From contig OX421962.1 in assembly GCA_949128115.1 (NCBI GenBank), forward strand, positions 10,076,262-10,140,261: DNA of 64,000 nucleotides, in the 5' to 3' direction. This DNA is from Anaspis maculata (lineage: Eukaryota; Arthropoda; Insecta; Coleoptera; Scraptiidae). A model generated the notes under the pieces. That model did no database searches, was not told the origin of the DNA, and worked only from the letters and a program-made list of their open reading frames with translations. A program made the position numbers and the translations under genes. How positions within the stretch are numbered: the stretch's first letter is position 1; each line of letters starts with the position of its first letter. Shown here in pieces: positions 10,136 to 24,200 of this stretch.

Positions 10136-11645
10136 ATCTGTTAGAAATTTGTTGTATAATTACCTGGACACTTGACGACGCGACGATGTATAAAACTTGT
10201 ATCGTATCTATAATGAATTGTTCGAGGACTTGTTAGGGCTCAGTTAGTAAGTTCAGCGGTCTGATATTTACCAATAGAAAACAATAATTATTCCGAAACC
10301 TTTTCGTATTAGGAAAGCGCAACAGGATGGCGTCCTGATACTAACTAGATGATCATCGGTCAGGCCGCGCTCCCAAAAGCAGGAAAAGCAGTTTGATTCA
10401 AATAAGATGAATTAAATTGAAGTATAATGTGTAAGACACCTATTTTTATAACAACCGACTACAACAGTCGGTTGTTTTGTTTACCTTTGTGTGTAAAATT
10501 ATTATGCATAGTTACTGACAAGGTGCATTTTTCTCTGTGACAAATTTACGAAGCTGTCAGCATCCAAACGGTGAGTCGGTCTCACAGAGCATATACCTTT
10601 TTATTTACTGTAATTGACCATGCATATGTAAATAATCAAACATGAGAACCTCAGCATTGCTTTATACAGAGTAGACGTTTGAGGTTGTCTGCGCTAATAT
10701 GCAGCAGAGGCCTCGCTGGTGGCTTCGGTATTGAGTGGTCCTGTGTGGCTGGACAGGACCCTTATGCGGCTCCATTGCACGAATCGGCACAGGACCGGGT
10801 TGCTTGTATCGGTGGTGATCACCCGTGTAGACAAACCAAGAATGAATTATAATCACGCTTAATACACATGATGTGGTATTGGAAACGGGTGATGCACATT
10901 GGGGGTACCATTGTGTGTTCAATTGTCACGGTGTTTGCTTAGACTCTGGCTGGTATTCATGTAATGTTATTTCCATAATGCTTATAGAAGGCCAAGTCGC
11001 GTATTTAGTAAGGCTGAGTGGAAGTGTTTTTAGAGTCATATTGTTTCAAGACTGAGTTTAAGTTGAATTCAACACTGAATTGACTTGAGATCAAAGTCAA
11101 TTCATGAGAGTAGCGTTATGCTCACACCCGTTTTTATCTTTTCAGAACCAGATGACAATTACCAAACCGCCACCTTCCACTTGCTTTTAAGATTGTCAGT
11201 TGGATTGTTTTCTTAATTTGAAGAGTTGATTGTTAATGAAACCTGAGACGTTCATTTTAAACATTGCTTCATTTTTCGTTTTGAGTAACAATATGCCCTT
11301 CCGGCATTTCCTGACCTACAGTAATTTATCGTCCTACAAATGGGCTGTCTACCTGTACACTCAGTATAGTTATTTATTAGTTAGTTGATATTGTTTTCAT
11401 AATTCTGCACTAGACGAGACTGCATTCAAGTACCTGCCCAGAGTCCAGTCTACTAAAATCTTCTGAAATGATGAAATCAGAAGAAGTCGAAGTAGCATAC
11501 CATTTGAAGCTTCATAGCTTCAAAAATAAAAGTCGACGAAGTTTTTTCGAAGAATTCTTTTAATCATTTTTATGGTCTTCATCTTCGGCTTCGTAGAAAA
11601 ATTCCATACCCATGCACCTAGGTACTTTTGAGACACCCTCCTGTA
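10136..11645. other. No gene recognised
   Basis: AT-rich, with a short perfect hairpin at about 10451-10477 (CAACCGACT / AGTCGGTTG). No coding frame or named repeat is supported. Confidence 0.45.
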
Positions 11646-11749
11646 CCGGATGGGCCAAAAAAAATTGCACTAGAACTCTTCCCTTGTAAAATTTTTAATT
11701 CTTCTCCGATTCCGACGATCTTGGTATCAATGAATAGCCAAAAGAATAG

Positions 11750-12500
11750 GCTTCAAACTCCGGAGTTCAAAATGGCCGCATTTCCAGAATCCAAGATGGC
11801 GGACGCAGTTGAAATAGGTCAACTGTAGAGCTCGTTTTTTTTTAAATTGGGAATTGTGAAAAAGCCGATGGTACATACCAATGGAATGAGCTGTTGGCAA
11901 CATTTTAAGACTAAATTGAAATAAAACAGCCGACGGGTTGCAAAGAAATAGCAAATTGAAAAAACCGCCTGCTTGGCGTTTTCTAAGCGCGAGCAGTGAG
12001 AACATCATTTCGGTATTTGCACTGCTAGATTTTTGTTTATAGTCCGATATTATGGTATCGCATGTCACTGGATGACCAATGAAATATGGGCTTGAAACGC
12101 CAATATCTAAAATGGCCGCTATTCCAAAATCCAAGATGGCGGAGGCAGTTCAAAATAAGTAAAGTGAGAGCTCGCGTTTTTTTATTGAGAATGGGAAAAA
12201 CAAGAAAGCCAATGGTACATGTCACTGAATTAGGCTCTTGGCAACATTTTAAGGCCAAAATGAGAAAAATCGGCCGACGGGTTGCAAAGAAATAGCAAAT
12301 TTAAAAAAAGGCCTGATGGGCGTTTTCAAAGCGCGAGCAGTGAGAACATCATTTCGGTATTTGCACTGCTAGATCTCTGTTTTTAGCCCGATATTATGGT
12401 ATCGGATGTCACCAGATAGCCAATGAAATGGGCTTCAAACGCCAATATCCAAAATGGCCGCTTTGCCAAAATCCAAGATGGCGGATGCAGTTCAAAATAA
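11750..12500 (+). repeat. Tandem repeat of about 345 bp, roughly three copies
   Basis: The phrase GCTT(C/G)AAACNCC...TTCAAAATGGCCGC...AAGATGGCGGA recurs near 11750, 12090 and 12430. Between repeats, CGACGGGTTGCAAAGAAATAG and GAGAACATCATTTCGGTATT recur at the same spacing. Copies diverge by several per cent. This thickens one arm of the surrounding inverted-repeat element. Confidence 0.75.
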
Positions 12501-12678
12501 GTAAAAATTAAATTTTCAAAATTAGTTCGGAAAATAGACCTGGAACCAGTAAGACCACAAGGCAGGTGGCAAATATCGCTGGTACGTACTTGGTACTTGA
12601 CAATGTTTGTATAAGAACATTCAAGATTTAGATGTTTGATAGTTCTGCGTCAGTTTGGCTTGTGTATTGTAGGAAATA

Positions 12679-13754
12679 CCGGGTGATCATTTGAAAACTA
12701 TCCACCTGCAATATCTCCCGATTCCTAGTGCAAATGTCTTTGAGCAAAAACAGGTCGATTTTTATATCGAGAGGGACATCTAAAACATACATTGGAGAAT
12801 TTATATCTTAAGCCCCCTCGCCCCCACTCACCCCAGCTTTGAAATTTCAAATGACACCACCTACCTTGCGATACATCAAATTAAAGAGAATTAAATTCTC
12901 TTTCTAAAAAAATATTTTGGAATATTTCAACCCTACCCCCTGTTCTTCCTAAAATTCTCTGGGTGTCCAAGTTATTATTCTTGACCTCCATTTCCCTTCA
13001 ATACAGTAAACGTCATCCTGCACAGCATCGAAAGAGAAAATTTCCGATAAAAAAAGTGCCACCCAAATTTACCCCTTCGCTCCCCCCACCTGACCTCAAA
13101 AATTTAAAATGTCAATACTCACTTTGTAATACATCAAATTGACGGAAATTGAATTCTCTCCCTGAAAACGATTTTTTCACAATTTTTAAAGCCCCCCAAT
13201 TCCCCCCCTAGAATACTCCAAATGGCCAATTTATTGGAGGAGGGGTAGAAAATTTCAAAAAAATTCTTTTCGGAAAGAGAATTCAATTTCCTTCAATTTG
13301 ATGTATCACAAAGTAGGTGGTGTTTTGTTCAACTTGGGAGTTGAGGTGGGGGAGAGCAAAGGGGTGAATTTGGGTGGCACTTTTTTCACCGAAAATTTCT
13401 TTCTTTGATGCTATCTAGGATGCGCCGACTAAATTGAGGACAAAATGAGGGGTCCAGAATATAAAATGGGACAGTCATAGAATTTTTAGGAAAAAGGGGA
13501 TGGGGTTGAAAATTTTGAAAATATTTTTTCCAGAAAGAAAATTTAATTTGCTTCAATTTGATGTATCGCAAGGTAGGTAGTGTCATTTGAAATTTCAAAG
13601 TTGGGGTGAGTGCGAGGGGGGTGAATATAGAAATTTGCCAATGCATGTTTTGGATGTCCCCCTCGATATAAAAATCGACCTGTTTTTGCTCGAAAAAATA
13701 TTCACTAGGAATCTGGAGTTATTGCAGGTGGATAGTTTTCAAATGATCACCCGG
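12679..13754. mobile_element. Nested foldback element, TA-flanked
   Basis: TA-CCGGGTGATCATTTGAAAAC at the left faces GTTTTCAAATGATCACCCGG-TA at the right. The arms run about 280 bp (for example AAACAGGTCGATTTTTATAT and its inverse). A second level of inverted similarity appears inside (AAATTCACCCCTT-like on one side, AAGGGGTGAATT-like on the other). No coding content. It sits inside the element at 11646-14395, directly before the mariner fragment. Confidence 0.8.
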
Positions 13755-13889
13755 TATGTTCCTGATCTGGACAGAATAACTCATCAACCAGTGAATCCCT
13801 TTAGGATGGAGCACCTGCCTATACAGCAGCTACAACTGTTGACTACCTGAGAAATGGTGTCACAAATAATTTCACCAAGTCAAAAAGCT

Positions 13890-14008
13890 AGCCACCTTGT
13901 AGCCCGGAGCTTGTTCCCTCAGATTACCTCGTGTGGTTCTATTTTATTCAGCGCTCACATAACGATGAACGTAATCAGTTCAGAGACATTGAGGAGCTGC
14001 GAGAATGA
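13890..14008 (+). pseudogene. Mariner transposase C-terminal fragment
   Basis: Translation from 13890 gives PPCSPELVPSDYLVWFYF and later QFRDIEELRE before a stop. This matches the mariner DD34D signature in which a PPYSPDLAPSDY block carries the third catalytic aspartate. The first D of the block is E here and the tyrosine is C. The N-terminal part is missing, probably displaced by the foldback at 12679-13754. Confidence 0.7.
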
Positions 14009-14779
14009 GTATTCCAATATTGGGAAGAATTTTCCCAAATTCCAATTTTGAGTGGTGGTTCTAACTCCCCATTCCTTTGCAACCCGTCAGCCGATTTTTT
14101 TCATTTTTGTCTTAAAATGTTGTCAAGAGTCTATTCTATCGAGATCTCGATCGAGATGTATCATTGACTTCCTTATTTTTACGATTCCCAATTTAAAAAA
14201 AAAAACGAGCTCTTTAGTTGACCTATTTTCAACTGCGTCCGCCATCTTGGATTCTGGAAAAGCGGCCATTTTGAAAAATTGAGTTTGAAGCCTAATCTTT
14301 TGACTATCCATTGATACCAAGATCGTCGAAATCGGAAGAGAAGTAAAAATTTTACAAGGGAAAAATTTTAGCGCAATTATTTTTGGCCCACCTGGTATAT
14401 GTAAATTTCCTAGAATGAAAAACAGAACAACACTAATAATGGAAAATGTGGTGAAAGTAGCACGTACACGTAGATTTATTAATATACATGCACGTGAACT
14501 TTTTGAATAATTAATACCTACCCTACCCTTGTCGTGCCCTTATGTACACATACCTGCACTTCATGTCCTTATCGCATGCAATGCAAACGGAATGAAAAAA
14601 AAATGCAACTTCCACATCCATGAAACGGAACGACTCCTCCATGCAATAATAAAATTAATTGACGCCAACGTGCAGCCTGAGCTTAGGGGGCTATAACGAC
14701 CGAGCGCAAGTCAATTACGGCAATCTGAAAAGTGTTGTTGTAGGTATTGGCATAGAGCTAGGTATAGTGGTATAGAATT

Positions 14780-14893
14780 ATAGATCATTCCTCGCCGCAA
14801 GTCAGTCAGGTGCTTGGAATTGGCCGGGACGCACGCCGCCCGCCGTCCGATGTTTGATCCGGGGTGAGAGCGTCTTCGCCCGCGCCAGCCACC
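14780..14893 (+). promoter_or_regulatory. Possible promoter and 5' UTR of the PLD3-like gene
   Basis: A local switch to GC- and CpG-rich sequence begins at about 14820 and continues through exon 1. An arthropod initiator-like TCAGTC occurs at 14802-14807, about 90 bp before the ATG, without a TATA box at the usual distance. The ATG context (GCCACCATGC) is an ideal translation start. The transcription start itself is inferred. Confidence 0.3.
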
Positions 14894-15256
14894 ATGCCGC
14901 GTTTCTGGGACTACTTTTACTACGGCGCCGGGAGCAGGCCGCCCCCCAAGCACAGGAACCTCCAGGATGGGCTGTTTCAGATCGCCTCGCAGACCTGCAA
15001 CTTGCTGGTGCAGGTCAACAATACCAACAACATCAGCTTCGGCAACGGCTCGACCAACATCCACCTCGGCAACGTCTCGCCCGTCAGATCGACGACGACG
15101 ACCACCACGTGCACCGCGACCGCTCCGCCGGAGGCGACGGTCAGCGACATTATTGACGAGGACAGCAACGACCAGCTGGTGGTGCTCCTTCCGCCGTCCT
15201 CTGGGAAGAGCTGCATGAAATACAAGCCGGGTCTTTTGGGAAAACCACGGTTGGCG
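14894..15256 (+). CDS. PLD3: PLD3-like exon 1 (N-terminal extension, residues 1-121)
   Basis: ATG in a strong context, 121 codons, phase-0 donor GCG|GTAGGT at 15257 that fits the phase-0 start of exon 2. The peptide starts MPRFWDYFYYGAGSRPPPK, has an Asn/Ser-rich middle and a Thr run, and ends KPRLA. No helix or enzyme motif. GC content is much higher than in the flanks. An alternative donor at 15261 would break the frame. The link to exon 2, 20.4 kb away, rests on phase and strand only; this exon could belong to a separate or alternative transcript. Confidence 0.6.
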
Positions 15257-18200
15257 GTAGGTAAACAGTTCCTTGTTTTCCTATATGCAGGGGTGACAAT
15301 ATCACGCGAGGTACAATCTGTAGGTATACCATAAAGGTACCTACAGGGTGGAACACAAATATAGGCACAAAATATTATATAGGTACCCCTACTTAGTACA
15401 CATTTTTATTCAATGCAAAAGTTAGGGTTGCGATTTTCACTTTTCGGTAAATTTTGGGACGATAAGAAACGCCAGGAAAATGCGGAGAACGAGTCGAAGA
15501 ATCTAATTTGCAGTTAAAATAGTGGCAGGTCAGGTCAGGTTAGGTCGGTGATCTCCGTCTGTGCTGTCCCTTTCTTGGGCCATCTTTGGGTCACATTCAA
15601 CAGCTGCTGTCCGCGACAGTATGCCAAATTCTCGTGGGTCGACTATTTTCGACTGCTGTCACCTTCATTATTCTAGCGTTGAAAGGTCATGCGATCATAG
15701 TCCTCCACCATAGAGTCCTTTGAGCGACATTATGTCATAAAGGGGAACTGGAGCCCCTTTCACATTTTAAGTAACGACTCCACCACCATTCCCTTCCTAA
15801 TGTAATTTTGAATCCATGTAGGTACGGAAGAATGCGATTTACTTCCGTTAACTATTCCATTTTCGCACTTTAACATCGCCCAGTTTCCTTTCTCGTCGCC
15901 ACTCCATTCTCGCTGTTCTTGAGCTGTATTGTCGTTGGCTGCCTATCAACTACCTATTTTTCGCGACTTTCTTCCCCTTTTCTGTGTTTTAGTCATTCTT
16001 TCCTGCAATGAGCAATGTCCAGCGAAAATGGAATAGTTAACGGAAGTAACAAGTGAATCGCATTCTTCCGTATCTACATCGACTCAAAATTGCATAAAGA
16101 TTAGAATGGTGGTGGTAGAATCGAAATGTTAAGATCAGCGATCAGCTATAAAGTAATTTCTGAAAATTTGACTTTCTTCACTTTCTCTGAGCTTGTGTCA
16201 CTCAACTTTGAGCCGCTCGCTGGTCGGATTTTTCACAATTTCAAGCAATATTTTCGGGAAAAAATTAGCGATTTGAGAAAAGTTTATAGAATGGTGCCTG
16301 ATGGAGCTTTTCTTCAGCTGCAAGACGCTATAAATGATGAATTTAGAGAAATTACCGCTACGAAACGAAGTTCTCACTATAAAAGTGAAATCGTGTCTAT
16401 AAAGTTAATAAATTTGTCGAAATTCTAATTCTCACAATAATGTTGATGGATTTAGGGCTATCTTGGCTACGCTACGAAGTGAAATTCTTGCTACTAAGCT
16501 AATTATTTGGCACAGTTTTTGCTATAAAGTGATGAATTTGGAGAAAGTCCCGCTACAAGGTCGATAATAACTTGAGCAGAATGGATTCTCATTATAACAA
16601 TGTTGAATTTTGTGAAATTCGCACTACAAAATCAATATGGCAAAATGCTCGCAGTGAAGTTTATGGATTTCATACAGTTTCCGCTACGAAGTTAGTGACC
16701 ATGACAAAATTCTCACTATAAAGTTGATATTTTAATCAAAATTTTTTATACAAAATTGATGAGTTCAGTGAAGTTCTCACCATAAAATTGATGAATTCAA
16801 AGAATTCCATACCACAAAGTTAATGAATTCAGCACAATTATCACTATAAAGTTGTTAAATTTCAAGAAATTCTCGCTACGATGTTGATACTTTCGCAAAA
16901 CTTCCATCATAAACTTGATGGATTTAGTGAAATTATCACTGCAAAGTTACTGAATTTATCGAGATCCTCATTACAAAGGTAATGCATTCAACGAGTTCTA
17001 CACTAGGTACAGAGTTGATGAAATTAACACTGTGCTATGAACTTTGAGAAGTTAAAGGAGTTCTCGCTACGAAATTGATGAGTTGCAAGGAATTCTCGCT
17101 ACGAAGTTGATATCTCCAGCAGATTTGTCATTGAGTATGGATATAGTGAAATGCTCACTATGAAGTTGATGAATTTAGAGAAGTTTTTGCTACGAAACGA
17201 AATTTCCAGCATAAAATTGATAATTCAGTGAAATTCTGACTATGGAGTTGATGGATTTGCCGAGACTCTCACTATACCTAAAGTTGATGGATTTAGAAGA
17301 ATCTTCGCTACGAAGTGAAATTCTCACTACAAAGGACCCCGCACACAATACACTGAAAATGGCGAGGAAAATGGCTTTCGGTTAAAATTGCTAATTTTTT
17401 GATATTTTGTAGTTCATGTCATGCTGATCAAAGATTGATAAGTCAAAAACCTCTGTAAATCACCGTTTGCTAAGAAAAAAAATTCGAAAGTTGAAAAAAT
17501 GGAAAATTTTCAACATTTCTCCGGTCATCTTTTCAGAGAAATCCTTCAAGGGGTAGAATGATTTTGACTACTGCGCAGCAACCTGTAGTCTCAATTCTCA
17601 TTTTCAACCTGTCACGGTTGACAGGTGACATGAATGACATATTTTTCTGACATTTTCAATATTTTCATGTGAAAATGTAATCATGTACATTTTTTTTACA
17701 TCCAGTAGGATGATTTTTGACCTATGTCATACCCAGTTTAGCAGTTCGGCCTTGACGTCATGTGAAATAACAGTTTTTTGGAAAAAATCTCTCACCTGTT
17801 TTTTCAGATCTTACAAAAAAAACCTGAAACTCACTAATAAAAATAAATCAAGTTATATTAATGTATATCAATGCTTCTGTCAAGGTCTTTTCGGTCTTGC
17901 AGTGTTATGTTTCTTATCTTGTGTGCCAGTTGGCGCAAGATTTCGATAAATGTCAACCAATAAAATGTCTCTCAGACAATTTCAATAAAACGTGAGGAAA
18001 ATTGCCCTTCGGCTGTTCTTATCTTCCATCTCGTCGCCAATGTCCTGCCACCGTCTGTGTCAATACTAATCTATAAATAGATAATATACAAACCCACTAC
18101 AGAGAGAAATGATCAATGAGACACACATCTAGACAGAAATATCTTTTGACTTCAAGTGTAAGATATTCAATGCAATTTAATTTTATATAATGCACAAAGT

Positions 18201-21200
18201 TCCTGGTGCATTATGCATGATAGTTAGGCACCATTTTTTTTCAAATAGTTTCAGGAACAATATTTCACTCCATCTTGATTTTGCCGACTGGATGTTTACG
18301 ACTGGGGGGAGGGTGTTACACTCCCCACACCCCCCTTTCGGACCGGCCCTGCTTTTGACAGTTCGTCCGATAGATCCTGTCATAACTTATTACCAAGTCA
18401 AAAGATATTTCTGTCTAGATGTGTTTCTCATTGATCATTTCTCTCTGTAGTGGGTTTGCATATTATCTATTCATAGATTAGTGTTAGACGGTGGGAGAAC
18501 ATTGGCGACGAGATGGAAGATAAGATTAGCCGAAGGACAATTTTCCTCACGTTTCATTGAAATATGAGAAATATGAAATATGAATTGTCTGAGAGATATT
18601 TTATTGGTTGACATTCATCGAAATCTTGCGCCAACTGACACATAAGATAAGAAACATAACACCGCCAGACCGGAAAGACCTTGACAGAATCATTAATATA
18701 CATAAATATAACTTGATTTCTTTTTATTAGTGAGTTCCAGTTTTTTTTTTGTAAGATCTTAAAAAACAGTTGGAAGATTTTTTTCAAAAAACTGTTATTT
18801 TACATGACGTCAAGGCCGAACTGCTAAACTGGGTATGACATAGGTCGAAAATCATCTTACTGGATGTAAAAAAAATGTACATGATTTCATTTGTACATGA
18901 AAATATTGAAAATATCAGAAAAAAATGTCATTCATGTCACCTGTCAACCGTGACAGGTTGAAAATGAAAATTAAGACTACAGGTTGCTGCGCAGTAGTCA
19001 AAATCATTCTACCCCTTGAAGGATTTCTCTGAAAAGATGACCGGAGATATGTTGGAAATTTTCAATTTTTTCAACTTTCTAATTTTTTTTCCAGCAAACG
19101 GTAATTTACAGAAGTTTTTGACTCATCAATCTTTGATCAGCATGACATGAACTACAAAATATCAAAAAATTAGCGATTTTAACCGAAAGCCATTTTCAGT
19201 GTATTGTGTGCGGGGTCCTTTGATTATATGGCACAGTTTTTGCTATAAAGTGATGAATTTGGAGAGAAAGTCCCGCTACAAGGTCGATAACTTTGAACGG
19301 AATGGATTTTCATTATAAAAATGCTGAATTTTGCGAAATTCTCACTACAAAATTGATGAATCTGGCACAATGCTCGCAGTGAAGCTCATGAACTCCATAC
19401 AGTTTCCGTTACGAAGTTAGTGATTATGACAAAATTCTCATTATAAAGTTGATGAATTGATCAAAATGTTCATGAGTTTAGTGAAGAAGTTCTCACTATA
19501 AAATTGATGAATTCAAAGAATTCCATTCTACAAAATTGATAAATTCAGCACAATTATCGCTATGGAGTTGTTGAACTTCAAGGAATTCTCGCTACGAAGT
19601 TGATACCATTAGCGAAATTTTCACCATAAACTTGATAGATTTTGTTAATTTATCGTATATAATACCACAAGAGCTATGAGTTTTATCGATAAAATTTTCG
19701 AACTATCTCGAAAGCTTTGTTTTCAAGAAATTCACCGAGTGTGAAATGGTCACTTTATTATCTGAAAAAAACCCGACAGCGTAGCTGGAGGGTTTTTGTC
19801 TTTGATAATAAAGTGACCATTTCCACGAGTTGAATTGCTTCATGAAAACAAAGCTTGAGAAACAGTTCGAAAATTTTGATAAAACTCGTACTAGCTCGAG
19901 TGGTATTTGCGGAGAATATTCCACAAAACGTGAAAATCAAAATATAAAAACGTTTTGATTCCAACTCCACCCCATATCAAAAAATCTGTTGTGGGCGACA
20001 CAAAACTTTCCCGGCGGTATCCAGAGACATCAGTAATGACTTTGATCGGAACGTCCCTTCGGATGGGAAGTTAGAATGGAGAGAAAGATTGAAAATATTT
20101 GCAGGAAATAGAAAATTTTGTCAGGAAAATTTGAATTTTCAGAGCAAACCTCAATTTTTCTTCCAAATCATCTTATTGTGGAAATCGCCATTCAAGCTCC
20201 ACTTTAGGCTCCATCATCCAAGTCCGGTCTCGATAACCGAGGCCGGTTTTATATTCCCAGCAGGGAAATTTCCGGGAAATTGGAGAAAAATTGTTCGAAA
20301 ATGTTCAACAACCAGTTATCTATTCCTTAATAACAAATGGTTGAAATCTGTTCGCGGAATGAAAAGTTGGAAAATTTGCAGTTTTTCCAGAGAGGAAAAC
20401 TCGAAAACCGTGGGTCCGATTGTGACAATTTTTCCTTTAAAAATTAATTCAATCTTTTCTCCAACTTTCATTCGCAGCATGTCTGTACCTAAAATGAATA
20501 TTTCGTGTGGCTCACCGCATGTTGAAGTTTACGCTGCAGTTTTTTCAAATTCACGATATGTGCAAATTTGTTATTGAAAAAATTACCGTCGGAAAACCGA
20601 AGCTGTGTCTATTTTAAAAATAGATCTACAAGACGCCCAGTTCAATCTACTTCCGATATCAGTCAAAATTTCTCGAAAAAAGTCGATCCTCGAGCAGGAA
20701 TGAATTTTTGAGTGGAGTGCTGCATCAAAAACGAGTCATCCTGGTGGAAATCCGGGCGAGTCGTTCTTTCGGGTGGCAACGGCTAGGAGAAATTTTGAAA
20801 ATTCATAACGCCCGACGGGAAAATGGTGGAAAATTGCAACTGCGGACTTAATTTGACTCTTATGTTTTGTTGCTTTCTGCCAAATTTGGTCCCAATTCAT
20901 CGGATAGATTTTGGATAATTGAATGGTAAAGTTTTAAACTTTGACATCTTTTATTTTTTGACAGATGACAGATAGGGCAATATTTTAACCATTCTGAATA
21001 CAGTTTTTCATGGGCTTTCAAACGGCATTTTGAAAGTCAAGTTCTGTGAGATATAGCTTCTGTCATTTTTTGATAGTGACATTTCCGTTTGACAGATGAC
21101 AGCCAAAAACTAATGAGCTCATTTAACAGCAAGACCCTGTCTGTATACCAAATTTCAAGTCAATCAGATTATCGGTTCGGCAGCTATCGTGTCAGAACGT

Positions 21201-24200
21201 TTCTCCTGCATCCTGCATCATTACATAACTTTCCCTTGGACGGGCCGGGAAAGTAATAAAATGGAATTGTTTTTTGGCGTTGTGACACTGTCATGCGGTC
21301 ATGCTAATTAAATCAAGTTGCTTTGGAAATCAAAACTTACATTCCAACAAACAGCTAATATTTAAATTATTATTGTGCTTCTCAATCGTAAAAACGTCTT
21401 CCAAAGCTTTGCCATTCAAAAAACGAAACCACATTGGCCGCAAAATATAACCATAACCTTACAGAAGTGATGAACTGGTCCTCTTTGTGGCTAGATCTGC
21501 GATTTTGTGCCCCGCGCGGATTGCGGATGTCATTCATTGTCAATGTGACAACTGCTGTGCAGGAGGGTGGCCTGGCCTGCCTTACCTACGGCGACGTAGG
21601 GTGCCGTTGTGGCAAAAATAATAATAATGCGGCAATTATAACAAACAGAAATTACATAATGTTCCATGGATAATCATTGCAGATCAAAATTATTGTAACT
21701 TATTTGAATTAGGAACTGCCTAAATGTGGTATTTCACAAATATAGTAAACTACATCTCACCTCTAGTTGGACACAAGGGATGAGTATATATACCGATTGC
21801 AATACCACCACTTTTGGAAGCGGTGTCACTGTGTGTAGGTGACGCTTGAAAGACTTATAGCAGGCACGATTCTCAGGAACTTTTTAAATCACAAATCATG
21901 TTTATTTATAAAAAGGAAGGCACAGTTTTATCAGTATAAAACTAATTTCATTGGTTCAACTTGAAGGTTTCAAACGTATTGATTGGTCAGAAGTATGTTG
22001 TGTGGAATAGTCACTGTAAAGATGCTGAATTCATAGAGATCGTCATTACAAAGTTGATGCATTCAAAGAATTTCACACTACAAAGTTGATGAACTTAGAA
22101 CTGTTCTATGAACTTTGAGAATTCAAGCTACGGAATTGATAAGTTTTCAGAAATTCTCGCTACGAATTTGATACCTTCATCCTTCATCGGATTTGTCATT
22201 ATAAACTCTATGAAAATAGTGAAACTCTCGCTACGAAGTTGATGAATTTAGAGAAATTACCGCTACGAAACCAATTTCTCACTATGAAGTCGATCGAGTA
22301 AGTGAAATTTTGACTATAAAGTTGAAAAATTTGTCGAAATTCTCATTATAAACTTGATGGATTTAGAGGAATCTTCACTACGAAGTGAAATTCTCACTAC
22401 AAATTTGATTATTTGGCACAGTTTTTGCTATAAAGTGATGAATTTGGAGAAAGTCCCCCTACAAGGTCGATAACTTTGGACGGAATGGATTTTCATTTTA
22501 AAAATGCTGAATTTTGTGGAACTCGCACTACAAAATTAATGAATATGGCACAATGCTCGCAGTGAAGTTTATGAATTTCATACAGTTTTTCCTACGAAAT
22601 TGGTGACTATGACAAAATTCTCACTATAAAGTTGATGAATTAATCAAAAATTTTACTACAAATTGATGAGTTCAGTGAAGTTCTCACCATAAGATTCATG
22701 AATTCAACCCACAAAGTTAATGAATTCAGCATAATTATCCCCAAAAAATCGTGGAATTCAGCTCAATTATCACGATAAATTTGTTGAATTTAAAAAAACT
22801 CTCGCTACGAAGTTGATACTTTCGCGAAACTTCCATCATAAACTTGATGGATTTATTGAAATTATCACTGCAAAGTTGCTGAATTTATCGAGATCCTCAT
22901 TACAAAGTTGATGCATTCAGCGAGTTCTACACTAGGTACAGAGTTGATGAATTCAGCACTGTGCTATGAACTTTAAGAATTTAAAGAAGTTCTCGCTACG
23001 GAATTGATGAGCTTCAAGGAATTCTCGCCACGAAGTTAATACCTTCAACGAATTTGTCATCATAAACTTGATGAATATAGTGGAATTCTCACTATAAAGT
23101 TGGTTAATTGAGTGAAATCCTGACTGTAAAGTTGATAAGGTCGATATTGTCACTATAAAGTTGATGGATTTAGGGAAATCTTCACTACGAAGTGAAATTT
23201 TCACTACAAAGTTGATGAATTGGGCCAAATTCTCGCCGTGAAGTCCATGAATTTCATACAGTTTTGGCTACGAAGTGTTGGTGACCATGACAAAATTCTC
23301 ACTATAAAGTTGATAAATTTAGTACTATGTTATGAACTTCAGAAATTGAAAAAAAAACTCTCGCTACGGAATTGATGAGTTCAAAGAAATTCTTGCTACG
23401 AAGTTGATACCTCCAGCGGATTTGTCATTGACTATGGATATAGTGAAATTCCCACTATGAAGTTGATGAATTTAGAGAAATTTCTGCTACGAAACAAAAT
23501 TCCCAGCATAAAATTGATTAATTCAGTGAAAATTCTGACTATAAAGTTGATAAATTCGTCGAGACTCTCACTACACCTAAAGTTGATGGATTCACGGGAA
23601 TCTTCGCTACGAAGTGAAATTCTCACTACAAATTTGATTATATGGCACAGTTTTTGCTATAAAGTGATGAATTTGGAGAAAGTCTCATTACAAGGTCAAT
23701 AACTTTGGACGGAATGGATTTTCATTATAAAAATGCTGAATTTTGCGAAATTCTCACTACAAAATTGATTAATCTGGCACAATGCTTGCAGTGAAGTTCA
23801 TGAATTCCATAACAGTATACAGTTTCCGTTGCGAATTTAGTGATTATGATAAAATTCTCATTATAAAGTTGATGAAATAATCAAAATGTTCACTACAAAA
23901 TTGATGAGGTAAGTGAAAAAGTTCTCACTATAAAATTTATGAATTCAAAGAGTTCCATGCTACAAAGTTGATAAATTCAGCACAATTGAAGTTGTTCAAC
24001 TTCAAGAAATTCTCGCTACGAAAGTGATACCATTAGCGAAATTTTCACCAAAAACTTGATAGATTTTGTTAAAATTATTCACTGTAAAGTTGCTGAATTC
24101 ATAGAGATTGTCATTACCGAGGTCATTACAAAGTTGATGCATTCAACTAATTTCACACTACAAAGTTGACGAATTTAAAACTGTTCCAAGAACTTTGAGA

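Larger units (their letters stand above)
11646..14395. mobile_element. 2.75-kb TA-flanked inverted-repeat element
   Basis: Left end TA-CCGGATGGGCCAAAAA and right end TTTTTGGCCCACCTGG-TA are inverted copies flanked by TA dinucleotides, as for the Tc1/mariner superfamily. Inverted similarity runs on inward (AATGGCCGCATTTCC, AAGATGGCGGACGC) for over 250 bp on each side. Inside are about three tandem 345-bp repeats (11750-12500), a nested foldback (12679-13754) and a mariner transposase remnant (13890-14008). It is inactive. Confidence 0.75.

Noticed and set aside
14864..15218. Other frames over PLD exon 1 (83-100 codons)
   Set aside because: Shadow frames of the GC-rich exon; only the frame from 14894 has an ideal ATG context and a phase-compatible donor.
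16126..16428. 100-codon frame at the start of the repeat array
   Set aside because: Its second half is made of array units; no conserved motif and no splice evidence.
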